Source of the DNA: Ruegeria denitrificans
GTDB lineage: Bacteria; Pseudomonadota; Alphaproteobacteria; Rhodobacterales; Rhodobacteraceae
Reading direction: 5' to 3'
Assembly (NCBI RefSeq): GCF_001458295.1
Contig: NZ_CYUD01000007.1
Span: forward strand, 186,001-250,000
DNA length: 64,000 nucleotides
Shown: positions 16,661-25,585 of the stretch, piece by piece
Layout of the letters: the number at the start of each line of letters is the position of its first letter
How positions within the stretch are numbered: the stretch's first letter is position 1
Position numbers and translations under genes: made by a program
Notes under the pieces: model-generated
Told to the model about the DNA's origin: nothing
The model's input: only the letters and a program-made list of their open reading frames with translations
Database searches by the model: none

Positions 16661-17112
16661 ATCTAACACAAGCCTACGAATGAACTGCTTCCCTATGATC
16701 AGGGTTGAATATTTCCAATCAGAATGCACTTTTGATTGAGAGGCGCCCGGTTTTAGTTGAAGAAGATGTGCGGTGACTACCATCAATTGAACGCGTTTCT
16801 CGAACAGCGCATTGTTATGGGCAAATCGTGCAAACTTATGCGCAAATGGCGCGCAATATTTTGGGCGAATGTCTTCAATTTTTGTGAGTAAAATCAATGG
16901 CGGGGATGCAGCGTTATGAGCGCCCCTACAGGGTTTTTGTAGGTGCGCCCATAGCTTTGCATTTCGCCCAAAGAATTGCATTTTTGGCCCAAAACTTTGG
17001 GCGCATTAACCTTCAACTTTCTTAGTTCAAGGCTCCATATCTTCGGGTCTCATTCTTTGCTTATTTCGCGCCATCGCCGTATTGCCGGGGAAGGTTTTCG
17101 GATGGCCGCTTC

Positions 17113-17139
17113 CAGCCCTAAGCGGACATTCACAACTGG
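17113..17139 (-). repeat. Dispersed intergenic repeat, copy F
   Basis: On the minus strand this reads CCAGTTGTGAATGTCCGCTT followed by AGGGCTG, matching the family core; the CCAGTTG prefix is shared with the copy near 42030. Confidence 0.55.
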
Positions 17140-17221
17140 ACTTTGCCGGTTCGACGACGCGGGCTAAGCCGAACTAGGTCTGCCGAGGCAATTCTGCAAC
17201 TTTGACCCGAAACACAGTGTT

Positions 17222-18442
17222 TCAGCCAAATCCAAGAAACCACTGAATGATAAACGCGTTGGCCAGATCCACAAAAAACGCAGAGACCAACGGCAAAACT
17301 ATGAACGCAACTGGTGATGGTCCGTAGCGCTGGGTAACTGCTGTCATATTCGCAATGGCGGTTGGCGTTGCACCCAAAGAGAAACCGGCGAACCCCGCTG
17401 ATATGACCGCTGCGAAGTAGTTTTTTCCCATCAGGCGGAACACGATGAAAATAATAAATGCGACGGCGGCGACGGATTGCAAAAGCATGGTGGTGATTAA
17501 AACTCCCGCACTACTGGCCAGGGTCCACAACTCCATGCTCATCAGCGACATTGCCAGAAACACTGACAGGCTGAATTCGGAAATCACGTTCATCGCAGGA
17601 GTGCCCGCGGGCCATTTGAGCTTAGAAAACAAGGGCGGCAATAAGTTCGACAGTACGATGCCGCTTAAGAGGCACGGCACGAACAGGGGCAGTTTAACTC
17701 CTGCTGCCTCTAGTGCTTCAAATGCGGAATACCCAATCGCGATAGCGATGTGAATCCACAGAACACAATTCATCAGGTCTACATGAGTAACTGTCGATGG
17801 TTGGTCGGTAGTTGGCTCCGCAACTGTCGCAACTTCTTCTTCTGCGTCATCGACACTCTTGAGGTCGTTCTTTTGAATGAGAAAACGGGCAATGGGTCCA
17901 CCCAGAACGCTGGCCAGGATCAGCCCAACGGTCGCCGTGGCTATTCCCAGTTCGGAAGCGCCGACGACTTGATAGCTACTTTCTATAGTTGGGCCCCAGG
18001 CAATGGCTGTGCCGTGGCCTCCAATCAAAGATGCGGTTCCCAACAGCACGCCTGCTTGAGACGGCATGCCGAACAAAAGCGCACCAATCATGCCCACCAC
18101 GTTCTGCACGAGCATAAAGGCAATCGTGAGCCCAAGCATGAGCACAAGAAGTGGTCCACCCTTAATCAGGTCAGCGAAACGGGCGTTTAAACCAACTGTC
18201 GTGAAAAAATAGACCAACAAAAAGTCTCTCGCGCTTAGTTCGTAGCTGATTGCACGGCCAGTGGCTAAAACCACAAGCAAAGCCAGAATGGCCGCCAGAA
18301 GGCCTCCGCTGACTGGCTCCGGAATGCTGTACTTGGACAAGACTGCGTAACGACGGGTCAACCGTGCGCCAAGAAAATAGACCAGTATACCGATTGTAAC
18401 GGCGCCAAAGCTGTCAATTTCTATCGGATCAAGCATTTCCAT
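17222..18442 (-). CDS. gltS: Sodium/glutamate symporter GltS
   Basis: 406 residues with about ten to twelve membrane helices, the length of E. coli GltS. Diagnostic segments are the N-terminal FGAVTIGILVYFLGARLTRR and YSIPEPVSGGLLAA, the GTASLIGGHGTAIAWGP pore loop and the second-half GFAGFSLGATPTAIANMTAV loop. It imports glutamate with Na+. Start at ATG 18442 or 18436. The AraC-type gene upstream reads in the same direction 89 bases away and may regulate it or the efflux operon on its other side. Confidence 0.92.
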   Translation of the reverse strand: MEMLDPIEIDSFGAVTIGILVYFLGARLTRRYAVLSKYSIPEPVSGGLLAAILALLVVLATGRAISYELSARDFLLVYFFTTVGLNARFADLIKGGPLLVLMLGLTIAFMLVQNVVGMIGALLFGMPSQAGVLLGTASLIGGHGTAIAWGPTIESSYQVVGASELGIATATVGLILASVLGGPIARFLIQKNDLKSVDDAEEEVATVAEPTTDQPSTVTHVDLMNCVLWIHIAIAIGYSAFEALEAAGVKLPLFVPCLLSGIVLSNLLPPLFSKLKWPAGTPAMNVISEFSLSVFLAMSLMSMELWTLASSAGVLITTMLLQSVAAVAFIIFIVFRLMGKNYFAAVISAGFAGFSLGATPTAIANMTAVTQRYGPSPVAFIVLPLVSAFFVDLANAFIIQWFLGFG

Positions 18443-18531
18443 GGTGTATTGTGTCCCCGTCCAAGCAAGTGAATTTCTGTCAGTTTTGTTAGGATTGGCT
18501 TTGTCTTAGTCTTTGAATTTGAAAAGTTAGA

Positions 18532-19560
18532 TCAGATATCCTTTTTGACTTTGCTCGGTGGTACTCCAGTCCACCCCTTGAATGCGTGCGCGAAGCTTGT
18601 TGCGTCAGAGTAGCCGAGCATTTCCGCCACTTGCGTCACACTGTGATCGCCTTCCTTCAACAATTCTTCCGCGCGATTACGCTTCAGATCCGCGAGCAGT
18701 TTTCCAAGAGTCGTGCCCTCTTTCCTAAGCTTCCGGGCAAGCTGCTGCTCGGATAGGCCAAAGATTTCAGCCGCTTTTTTGTTGCTTAGAAAGCCCGCAT
18801 CCACGTGCGGTCTAAGGGCTTCGCTGACACTCTCGGTAAGTGACCGAGGAGGTTGCCGTTCACCACTGTCATCTGCGGGGACTTGGAAGTACCCTTTCTT
18901 CGAAAACTCCAAGTTCAACCACTCAGCGGGAAACGCTACGCGATGCCCAAACCTGTCCCCTTTGATAGGTTTGGAACCTTTGAAGTCATCCGGTAATGCA
19001 TTGGGGTCGCTTACGGTTATCATCGTATTGGCAGCGGACCACTTACTCCCGACACTCCTTGCGACAATCTCTGAAAACAAGCAGGCAAAAAACGCGTCTA
19101 TCTGAGCAGGAACGAAAGGTGTTTCAAAATACCGCTTCCCGGACATAAGCGCTGACTTGCCATGTATGTCCAAGTGGTGCTCAGTTGAGCTTGAATGCTC
19201 AGTCGCAGCGATAACGACTGCCGTCAGAAAGGAGCCGAGCGTTTTCGCATCTATGGCAGCGTCGACCAACGGTGGCCAGTTTGAAACCGCCATTTTCGCG
19301 CCAAGTTTCCCCAGCAGATGAATATCATTTGTGGCCTCAGCCGCCTCTTCGAACAGCTGGTACATGACAATTGCGTGGATATACGCGTCTGGATCATCGA
19401 ACGAGGATCTTGAAATGCCCAAGCGTGTTAGCAGCTCATCGGTGTCGGCATAGACAGCATCCAGCGTGCTCAAGATCGGTCTTGCTGTAGACAACCGGAT
19501 CAAGGGCTGCGCGGGGCCATTCATGTTCGACCCTCGGAAAGTGCAAGGCTCATTTTCCAC
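18532..19560 (-). CDS. AraC-family transcriptional regulator
   Basis: 342 residues (330 if the ATG at 19524, with GAGGG upstream, is used; GAGGTGG precedes 19560). The first 230 residues are a ligand/dimerisation domain of the type seen in OruR/ToxR-like AraC regulators. The C-terminal 100 residues have both helix-turn-helix motifs: KKAAEIFGLSEQQLARKLRK and VTQVAEMLGYSDATSFAHAF, with the family ending GWTGVPPSKVKK. It is divergent from the HlyD-DUF2955-FUSC operon, its most likely target. Confidence 0.88.
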   Translation of the reverse strand: MENEPCTFRGSNMNGPAQPLIRLSTARPILSTLDAVYADTDELLTRLGISRSSFDDPDAYIHAIVMYQLFEEAAEATNDIHLLGKLGAKMAVSNWPPLVDAAIDAKTLGSFLTAVVIAATEHSSSTEHHLDIHGKSALMSGKRYFETPFVPAQIDAFFACLFSEIVARSVGSKWSAANTMITVSDPNALPDDFKGSKPIKGDRFGHRVAFPAEWLNLEFSKKGYFQVPADDSGERQPPRSLTESVSEALRPHVDAGFLSNKKAAEIFGLSEQQLARKLRKEGTTLGKLLADLKRNRAEELLKEGDHSVTQVAEMLGYSDATSFAHAFKGWTGVPPSKVKKDI

Positions 19561-19804
19561 CTCGTTACTATGACATGGAACCGCAAGAGAGTTCCGTCGA
19601 CCTGATGATTTTCGTCAAAAATCGAAGCTTGATGACCAAAACTATCATGTATTCTAGATATTCAGATGCCTAAATGTTTTGCAGCAAGTCGCTCGTCGAA
19701 ATGCCTTTGAACCAATTCCGTAAGGAGGCGATCTATCAGAACTGGTTCTGCCAAAGGAAAAAAATGCCAGCCTCGATGAGCTTGCTAACGATGAGGGAGG
19801 TGAT

Positions 19805-20899
19805 ATGGCGGACTCTGACCACGAGCTTCAGCGACCAGGATGGGCAGTTCCAATCGTCGCGGTAATCATACTGCTGATTATTGTATGGTATATTTTTAGC
19901 GACAGGATTACCCCGACAACTAACAATGCTTCCGTACAGGGTTACACTATTGCGGTTGTTCCCGAAGTATCGGGTTACATCGCTGACATTCCGATTAAAA
20001 AGAACACGCTCGTTCCAACTGGCACGACGCTGGCATCCCTAGAAAAAACGCGCTTTGAAAATGCAATTGAAGCAGCTGAAGCAGAGCTGGAGGCCGCCGG
20101 ACAGACCGTTGGTGCCTCGACTGCTTCCGTTGCCACAGCAACCGCGGCATTGGCAAAAGCTCAGGCGCTTCTGGAAGAAACCCGAGCGCAATCTGCCCGC
20201 ATCTTCACGCTGGAAGAAAAAGGAATTTACGCTCCAGCGCGCGGCGACGAAGCGCGTGCAGCAGTTTCGACCGCAGAAGCCGCTGTCGCCGCAGCCGAAT
20301 CTGAGTTGGAACGCGCACGAGAGCAACTTGGCTCGGCAGGTGACGACAATCCACGCCTCCGATTGGCGGTCGCTAAATTAGCTGATGCGCGCCTTGACCT
20401 TGAGAAGACTGATCTTGTCGCCCCCGCGGACGTTATTGTGGGTGGGTTGAAGATTGACGAGGGGGCATTTGCAAATGCTGGTGCGCCCTTGATGACCCTG
20501 ATCTCAATCGAGGATCAGTGGGTCGAAGCCTTCATGACCGAGAACAACCTGACGCGGCTTGCACCCGGCAACAAAGCCGAAATCGCCTTTGATGCGTTTC
20601 CGGGACAGGTCTTTGAAGGCAAGGTCAAAAGTACCGCATGGGGTGTCTCGTCAGGTAAGACAGTTGATCTTGGCGATCTTCCAACCGCATCAAAACCAAA
20701 GGGGTGGTTACGGGATCCTCAACGTTTTTCCGTGATTATAGAAACTACGAACTACACACCGGCAGACAGTCTTGATCAGCCCGGTCTCCGTTACAATTCT
20801 CAAGCGACAGTGGTGGTTTACACGGGTGACAATCCGATTTGGAATACCTTGGCCAAGGGTTGGATCAGGTTCGTAAGTTACCTGTCGTATCTTTATTGA
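19805..20899 (+). CDS. HlyD/EmrA-type membrane fusion protein
   Basis: 364 residues, ATG preceded by a strong GGGAGGTGAT site. One N-terminal membrane anchor (about 18-37), then a biotinyl-lipoyl half motif (TNNASVQGYTIAVVPEVSGYI), a long Ala-rich coiled coil (about 78-190), the second lipoyl half (APADVIVGGLKIDEGAF) and a beta-barrel domain. It would sit in the inner membrane and bridge a transporter to an outer-membrane channel. It is the first gene of an efflux operon with two aromatic-acid-exporter-like membrane proteins, like AaeA with AaeB. Confidence 0.9.
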   Translation: MADSDHELQRPGWAVPIVAVIILLIIVWYIFSDRITPTTNNASVQGYTIAVVPEVSGYIADIPIKKNTLVPTGTTLASLEKTRFENAIEAAEAELEAAGQTVGASTASVATATAALAKAQALLEETRAQSARIFTLEEKGIYAPARGDEARAAVSTAEAAVAAAESELERAREQLGSAGDDNPRLRLAVAKLADARLDLEKTDLVAPADVIVGGLKIDEGAFANAGAPLMTLISIEDQWVEAFMTENNLTRLAPGNKAEIAFDAFPGQVFEGKVKSTAWGVSSGKTVDLGDLPTASKPKGWLRDPQRFSVIIETTNYTPADSLDQPGLRYNSQATVVVYTGDNPIWNTLAKGWIRFVSYLSYLY

Positions 20900-20914
20900 A
20901 ACGGCTCGATCAGC

Positions 20915-21952
20915 ATGTCCGCAGCGCCTCCATCATTTGAATCCCGCAATCGAAGAGCGTTTCGGCTGGCTTTGGGCGTCACTGTCGTTTTTACGCTTTC
21001 GCAGATTTACCAATGGCCAGTCGCGTTATTGGCATCTGCCGGTGCTGTCGCCTTGCTTCAAGATGCCAAGGCGATGCCTTTTTGGTTTGGTTTGCGAACA
21101 ATCTTAATTGCCATGGCATCACTCGCCGGTGGGTTTCTGACAGCACTTCTCCTGTCGGGCTTTCCGGCAGTCATGGTACTCACCTATGGCTTCCTATTCA
21201 TCCTGCTGTTTCGCTTTGTGCTGACAACTGGCGAACACTTGATCATCTTTGTGGGCCTTCTGGTTGGCTGCACAGTAATACCGGTCCTGGTGTTGATCTG
21301 GCCCGAGCTCGCATTGGTCGCAACGATTGGTGCGATGACCTCGTTCTTCATTGCGTGGCTGATCTCGACATTTGCGTTCGCGATCATTCGTCCGCCAGCG
21401 GATGTTCCATTGGCGCATCCACATTCGGAATCAGAACTGGATGTAACGCAAATCTCGGTAACGCTCGGACTAATCCTAGCCACTTTGCTGGCAGTTTTTT
21501 TGGTCTTTGGCCTGACGGACATTCTGGTCCTGATCTATTCAACGATTTTTGCGCTTTCCCTGACTATTTCTGGCGTCAGAGATTCGTTCCTCACTTACTT
21601 TATTGCCAATCTTGTGCTGGCCGGACTGGCGACAATCGTTGTCTACGAAATCCTTGTCATGGTCCCTTCGCTGCCAATGATGTCCGCTTTGGTGTTCCTG
21701 GTCATTTACGTGTTCGCACAACAGACCTTCGGACACTCTCCGATGGCGGCAGCATGGTCGAGCGCATGCTTTGGCTTTGTACTCCTGCTGAGCGGAACAC
21801 TTCCCAAAGAGGGTGTAATAGCCACCGACAAGGTTTTGGATCGGGTCGTGCAAATCGGCACAGGCGCTTTGTATGTCGCTGCCGTGTTTGCCGTAGTCGG
21901 GTTTATTAGCCGCGTCAGGGCCTACTCACATGCCGGAGGCGCAAATGGTTGA
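20915..21952 (+). CDS. DUF2955 membrane protein, efflux partner
   Basis: 345 residues with about ten membrane helices in two halves split by a hydrophilic loop (PPADVPLAHPHSESELD, about 170). The N-terminal FRLALGVTVVFTLSQIYQWPVALLASAGA is the DUF2955 / FUSC-related pattern of proteins found beside HlyD-type fusion proteins. It probably forms half of the pore of an aromatic acid or weak acid exporter. The gene follows the HlyD gene by 15 bases; its stop overlaps the region of the next start. Confidence 0.78.
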   Translation: MSAAPPSFESRNRRAFRLALGVTVVFTLSQIYQWPVALLASAGAVALLQDAKAMPFWFGLRTILIAMASLAGGFLTALLLSGFPAVMVLTYGFLFILLFRFVLTTGEHLIIFVGLLVGCTVIPVLVLIWPELALVATIGAMTSFFIAWLISTFAFAIIRPPADVPLAHPHSESELDVTQISVTLGLILATLLAVFLVFGLTDILVLIYSTIFALSLTISGVRDSFLTYFIANLVLAGLATIVVYEILVMVPSLPMMSALVFLVIYVFAQQTFGHSPMAAAWSSACFGFVLLLSGTLPKEGVIATDKVLDRVVQIGTGALYVAAVFAVVGFISRVRAYSHAGGANG

Positions 21953-21958
21953 ACGGCC

Positions 21959-22996
21959 TTGGCTGAGCTTACACATGATTTGCATCATAGCGGGTCGATC
22001 CGGTGGCTGCTCATGATGCGCTTTGACTGGTCCAAAGTTGATCTCAAACTTGGCCTCTGGTTCGCAGTCGTGTCGTTCGTTGTCATGAATCTGGCACAGT
22101 TTCGGGATGCCGCGTGGATGACGGCGGGTCTGAGCGCTCTCTTGGCCTGGCTTCCACTCCTTCTGACGCAGCACAGGCACGTCCCCAGCGGCATCGCTGC
22201 GATATTGGTTTACTTGGTTGCAGGATGCATTCTCTCCTTTATTGGGCACGCTTCTCTTTCAAGCGAGGTTGCCCGGGTATTGATCGTTGGCGTGATCTCG
22301 TTCGTCGCAGTACTGACTTTGCGGTTCGGGACATTCTGTTATCTCGTCGGCTATGTTTTGGTGTTTTGGTACGTTCTGTCTCCACTGTTTTCAGCAAACC
22401 TCGGCTTGTACAACACAATCGAAGGGCATTTGGTTGGATGCCTTGGAATTCTGATTTTCTGGATATTGCAGGGCCGATGGGTCGACGGCTACAGTTGGGA
22501 TCGTGATTGGCCGGTCGAAGAGCGCACGCCTTTTGGTATCGTCCTTCCCTATGCCGGAATTCTATCTGCAACCATGATGATCGGATTCGGCGTTGGTGGC
22601 CGAATTTTATCTTCGGACCCAACAATCATGGCCCAAGCGTCTCTGAACATCATCAGTCCCTCTGGTGAACAGACATGGCAAGCGGGAATAGGCAGAATGA
22701 TCTTTGGTGCTGGCGGCGCGATAGTAGGTTTTTACATTGGTTTGTTGTTTCCCGGATTGATCGCTTACGAACTCGTCATTGCAGTATGTTCTTTCGTCGC
22801 GCTGGCCTTTCTCTGGGTGAATATCGGGTTTCTGGTGGGGGCTTTCGCGATCATGTTCACCTATCCGATTGGTGCGGTCGGAGAGGCTGGGCATGCAATC
22901 GGCAATGAAAAGCTGCTCGCAGAATTTCTTGGGATTTTCCTCGCGGTCATCGCGATTTGGGCAATCGGCCGCCGTTTGGCTAAGACCGCCGCTTGA
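21959..22996 (+). CDS. FUSC-like membrane protein, efflux partner
   Basis: Up to 345 residues with about ten membrane helices. The arrangement is WSKVDLKLGLWFAVVSFVVMN at the start and a second set of helices after RDWPVEERTPFGIVLPYAG, a FUSC / aromatic acid exporter pattern resembling the preceding gene. The start is uncertain: TTG at 21959, 6 bases past the previous stop, or the ATG pair at 22013. With the previous gene it could form a split AaeB-like permease. No outer-membrane factor is encoded nearby. Confidence 0.72.
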   Translation: MAELTHDLHHSGSIRWLLMMRFDWSKVDLKLGLWFAVVSFVVMNLAQFRDAAWMTAGLSALLAWLPLLLTQHRHVPSGIAAILVYLVAGCILSFIGHASLSSEVARVLIVGVISFVAVLTLRFGTFCYLVGYVLVFWYVLSPLFSANLGLYNTIEGHLVGCLGILIFWILQGRWVDGYSWDRDWPVEERTPFGIVLPYAGILSATMMIGFGVGGRILSSDPTIMAQASLNIISPSGEQTWQAGIGRMIFGAGGAIVGFYIGLLFPGLIAYELVIAVCSFVALAFLWVNIGFLVGAFAIMFTYPIGAVGEAGHAIGNEKLLAEFLGIFLAVIAIWAIGRRLAKTAA

Positions 22997-23058
22997 TTGG
23001 GTATTTCATCACAACCGAACGGACTGAGAGAAAAAATTCAATGGTATTGGGGGACGAA

Positions 23059-23379
23059 ATGAAAAGACCGCTGACTCGAAAGGATTTCTATTCCGTATGT
23101 GTGGCGACACTCTGCGCTCTGTACCTAGTAATTTTAGCCGAACCTGGATACGCGGCAACCGCTTCAGGCGGCAGCAATTTCCCACCAAGTTTCGAGTCCT
23201 ACGGGGACGCTGACATGAAAGGTGTCGGCGCAATCCTCGCACACCGAGGCGCGCAAGCGAAAGGACGCCCCGGGGTCTTTGATAACTACCGCCTGCGGAT
23301 CGCCAGCGTGATCCGGGATTATGGCATGTTTGATCGAGAGCAAGCTCCGGCTGACAGCTGGAAGGCGCACGCGACATGA
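23059..23379 (+). pseudogene. Chimeric ORF: membrane-anchor N-terminus joined to monooxygenase C-terminus
   Basis: ATG 23059 has GGGGGA upstream (in-frame alternatives 22993 and 23041). Residues 1-60 contain one hydrophobic anchor followed by FPPSFESYGD, reminiscent of the start of putative Na+/H+ antiporters (weak). From HRGAQAKGR onward the 45 residues, including FDNYRLRIASVIRDYGMFDR and APADS, read as the C-terminus of an antibiotic-biosynthesis-monooxygenase (ABM) protein, and align with the tail of the broken ABM gene 115 bases downstream. It is therefore probably a recombination product, not a functional gene. Confidence 0.5.
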
Positions 23380-23493
23380 GTTGGCGTCCATCTTGTCAAA
23401 AATGACAACGAGTTCAGCAGCATCAACGCTTAGACCCGCATCGAAACAATAGAGCCGTTTTACTGATAGTTATCACCCGAAAAATCAAACTAG

Positions 23494-23865
23494 ATGGATA
23501 ACCGCATGATTGTCATGGTATTTGAGTTCGACGTTGAAGCGCATGAAATGGACGACTACATGCAAACGTCGACGGATTTGCGCGAACATCTGAATGGTAT
23601 TGAAGGCTTCATTTCAATCGAACGTTTTGAAAGCTCAGCCAAACCCGGCAGATTTGTCGCCATCGGCTAGTTCGAGGACGAAGACGCTGTAACCAAATGG
23701 CGAAATCTTCCTGCGCATCGTCGCGCGCAAGCGCTTGGCCGGTCCTGCTTCTATAAGAGCTACCGTTTGGTGATGGCTGACGTTACCCGAGACTACACCC
23801 ATGACCTAAGACGAGAGTCAGCCCCAGATGACAGCAATAAGGCACATCGAGGCCAAGAGTCCTGA
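23494..23865 (+). pseudogene. Antibiotic-biosynthesis-monooxygenase-like gene with in-frame TAG
   Basis: From ATG 23494 a ferredoxin-like ABM domain reads MIVMVFEFDVEAHEMDDYM, then GFISIERFESSAKPGRFVAIG, then TAG at 23668-23670, and continues in the same frame with FEDEDAVTKWRNLPAHRRAQ to a TGA at 23863. The family has an aromatic residue, usually Trp (TGG), where the TAG sits, so a single-base TGG to TAG change explains the break. The rest of the frame is intact, suggesting recent inactivation or a sequencing error. Confidence 0.75.
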
Positions 23866-23871
23866 AAGCCA

Positions 23872-23930
23872 ACATTGCAAAGTCTTGTAACGAATGTCCG
23901 GGTTGGGCTGCCACCAGTCACAGGAGTGGA
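23872..23930 (+). repeat. Dispersed intergenic repeat, copy C
   Basis: ATTGCAAAGTCTTGTAA leads into CGAATGTCCGGGTTGGGCTG (23891-23910) and CCACCAGTCAC, closely parallel to the copy at 28611-28683. The surrounding 23866-24073 holds no gene. Confidence 0.65.
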
Positions 23931-24066
23931 AAGTATTGGACGACAACGCTAAGTTCGTAATGTAGAGCTTTTTGGCATTGAAGCCATTGTCCGTTCTAAT
24001 CGCCCTGCTGGCGTTCGCGTTCAGCTCAAGGTTTGACAAGTCCGTAGCCTTCATCAACGACAAAGC

Positions 24067-24140
24067 TAAAAAAGTGAGCGCGCCGGATTGGACGCGCTCA
24101 CCTAGCGGTTACGAAACTCTCCTTTTTTGAAGCGGGGAGA
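24067..24140 (-). terminator. Terminator hairpin / dispersed hairpin repeat, copy 2
   Basis: The GTGAGCGCG / CGCGCTCAC 9-bp stem (24074-24101) is followed, on the minus strand, by TTTTTTAGC. It thus makes a proper intrinsic terminator about 100 bases past the stop of the minus-strand BMP gene. The flank GCGGTTACG and CTCCTTTTTTGAAGCG match the copy at 16597-16660. Confidence 0.75.
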
Positions 24141-24198
24141 AGCTTGCTTCAGGAGAACTTCATCAACGCGCTTATTTTACGCAAGATCATGGCTTTGT

Positions 24199-25290
24199 TT
24201 AGGATGGCAACTCGCCGTCGACACCTTGCACAAACCAGTTCATCTCATGAACCTGCTTGTCGGTCAGCGCTTCGCCTTCATCGATAACCGTCTCACCATT
24301 TGCGTTGGTGATGGGGCCAGAAAACGGGTTCAGTGTTCCATCTTTCAGCGCTTTCTCGACATTGGCTGCGGCAGTTCGTATGTCATCTGGCAGCGCGTCG
24401 TTATAGGGTGCCATCATAACCAGTCCCCCACTTATGCCATCCCAAGTGTGATTGGTTTCCCACGAGCCATCTAGGACATCCTGAACTCGGCTTATGTAAT
24501 ACGGCCCCCAATTGTTCACGATACCGGTAAGATGCGCTGTTTCAGCGAATTGCGACATGTCGGCGTCCTGACCAAAGCAGAAAACACCTGCCTCCTCGGC
24601 CCGCTGGCATGGTGCTGGGCTGTTTGTGTGCTGCGTTATGATGTCTGCACCCTGGTCCAGCAACACTTGTGCGGCGTCCGCTTCCAGTGCGGGGTTATAC
24701 CAGGTGTTGACCCAGACCACCTTCACTTCGACATCCGGATTCACTTTTTGTGCCGCCAGGGTGAAGGCGTTTATTCCCATGATGACTTCGGGGATTGGGA
24801 AGGATGCGATGTAACCGATGGTATTTGTTTCAGTCATCGCCCCGGCGATTGTTCCAAATACGACGCGGCCTTCATGGAAACGGGCATTGTACACGCTGAC
24901 ATTGGGCGCCGTTTTGAAACCTGTGTTGTTTTCAAACTTAACGTCGGGAAATTTCTCGGCAACTTGCAATGTAGGTTCCATGAACCCGAATGACGCGGTG
25001 AAGATCAGCTCGTGCCCGGTCAAGGCAAGTTGAGTGATGACACGAGTGGCGTCGGGACCTTCAGGTACACTTTCAACAAAAGTGGTTTCGATTTTGTCTC
25101 CGAAATGAGCAATGACATCCTGTCGCCCGACTTCGTGACGATAGGACCAGCCGTTGTCGCCAATCGGGCTGGGATAAACAAACCCGACTTTCAGTTTTTC
25201 TTCGGCTATGCCGGGTATTGCACCCAGCAGGAATGACGCTGCGACACACATTCCGCCAGCCAGAAGTTTATTTTTGAGCTCGTTTTTCAT
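24199..25290 (-). CDS. BMP-family ABC substrate-binding protein (nucleoside-type), orphan
   Basis: The ATG at 25290 has AAGGAGG upstream and opens a signal peptide ending near AIPGIA; 363 residues. The mature start LKVGFVYPSPIGDNGWSYRHEVGRQ and the TIGYIASFPIPEVIMGINAFTL segment are typical of the BMP (PnrA/Med) family, periplasmic receptors that bind purine nucleosides or related ligands for ABC import. No ATPase or permease gene lies next to it. The neighbours are a LysR gene on the same strand and divergent deaminase genes, which fits a purine-related ligand. A terminator follows. Confidence 0.88.
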   Translation of the reverse strand: MKNELKNKLLAGGMCVAASFLLGAIPGIAEEKLKVGFVYPSPIGDNGWSYRHEVGRQDVIAHFGDKIETTFVESVPEGPDATRVITQLALTGHELIFTASFGFMEPTLQVAEKFPDVKFENNTGFKTAPNVSVYNARFHEGRVVFGTIAGAMTETNTIGYIASFPIPEVIMGINAFTLAAQKVNPDVEVKVVWVNTWYNPALEADAAQVLLDQGADIITQHTNSPAPCQRAEEAGVFCFGQDADMSQFAETAHLTGIVNNWGPYYISRVQDVLDGSWETNHTWDGISGGLVMMAPYNDALPDDIRTAAANVEKALKDGTLNPFSGPITNANGETVIDEGEALTDKQVHEMNWFVQGVDGELPS

Positions 25291-25585
25291 CGAATTTCCT
25301 CCTTGTACGTCCTCCGGATGCGCCGTGCCTGGCGACTTGCAGGCGGCATGGGCGAGATCGCAACTCGCGACGCCGCTCAAAGACCTGCTCCGGCTTCGTG
25401 CTGATTTGGATTTGTTTAGGAAATTAGTGCCCACTTAGCGATGCATTCAAGCGCATACATTCGCCCTGTTTGTGCGCAAAATCAGAACGCTCTTACGAGT
25501 ACGCCCGCCTTCAATGGTGAATTCGAAACTGCTTTTGAGATGTGTTCCCTACGGCGGCGAGAGGCGCCACACAGGGTACGATTTG

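Larger units (their letters stand above)
16554..17221. other. Long intergenic region with repeats
   Basis: No gene could be supported in 668 bases. Contents: a dispersed hairpin repeat (16597-16660), a CCTACA/TGTAGG hairpin near 16926-16942, an inverted repeat CGCCCAAAG (16965-16973) with CTTTGGGCG (16995-17003), and a minus-orientation copy of the intergenic repeat family at 17113-17139. Confidence 0.6.

Noticed and set aside
16514..16981. Minus-strand 155-codon frame in the long intergenic region
   Set aside because: It overlaps the end of the OYE gene and the hairpin repeat, lacks a ribosome site and resembles no protein family.
23668..23670. Recoding of TAG as pyrrolysine
   Set aside because: No reason to expect pyrrolysine machinery in this type of bacterium; a point mutation is simpler.
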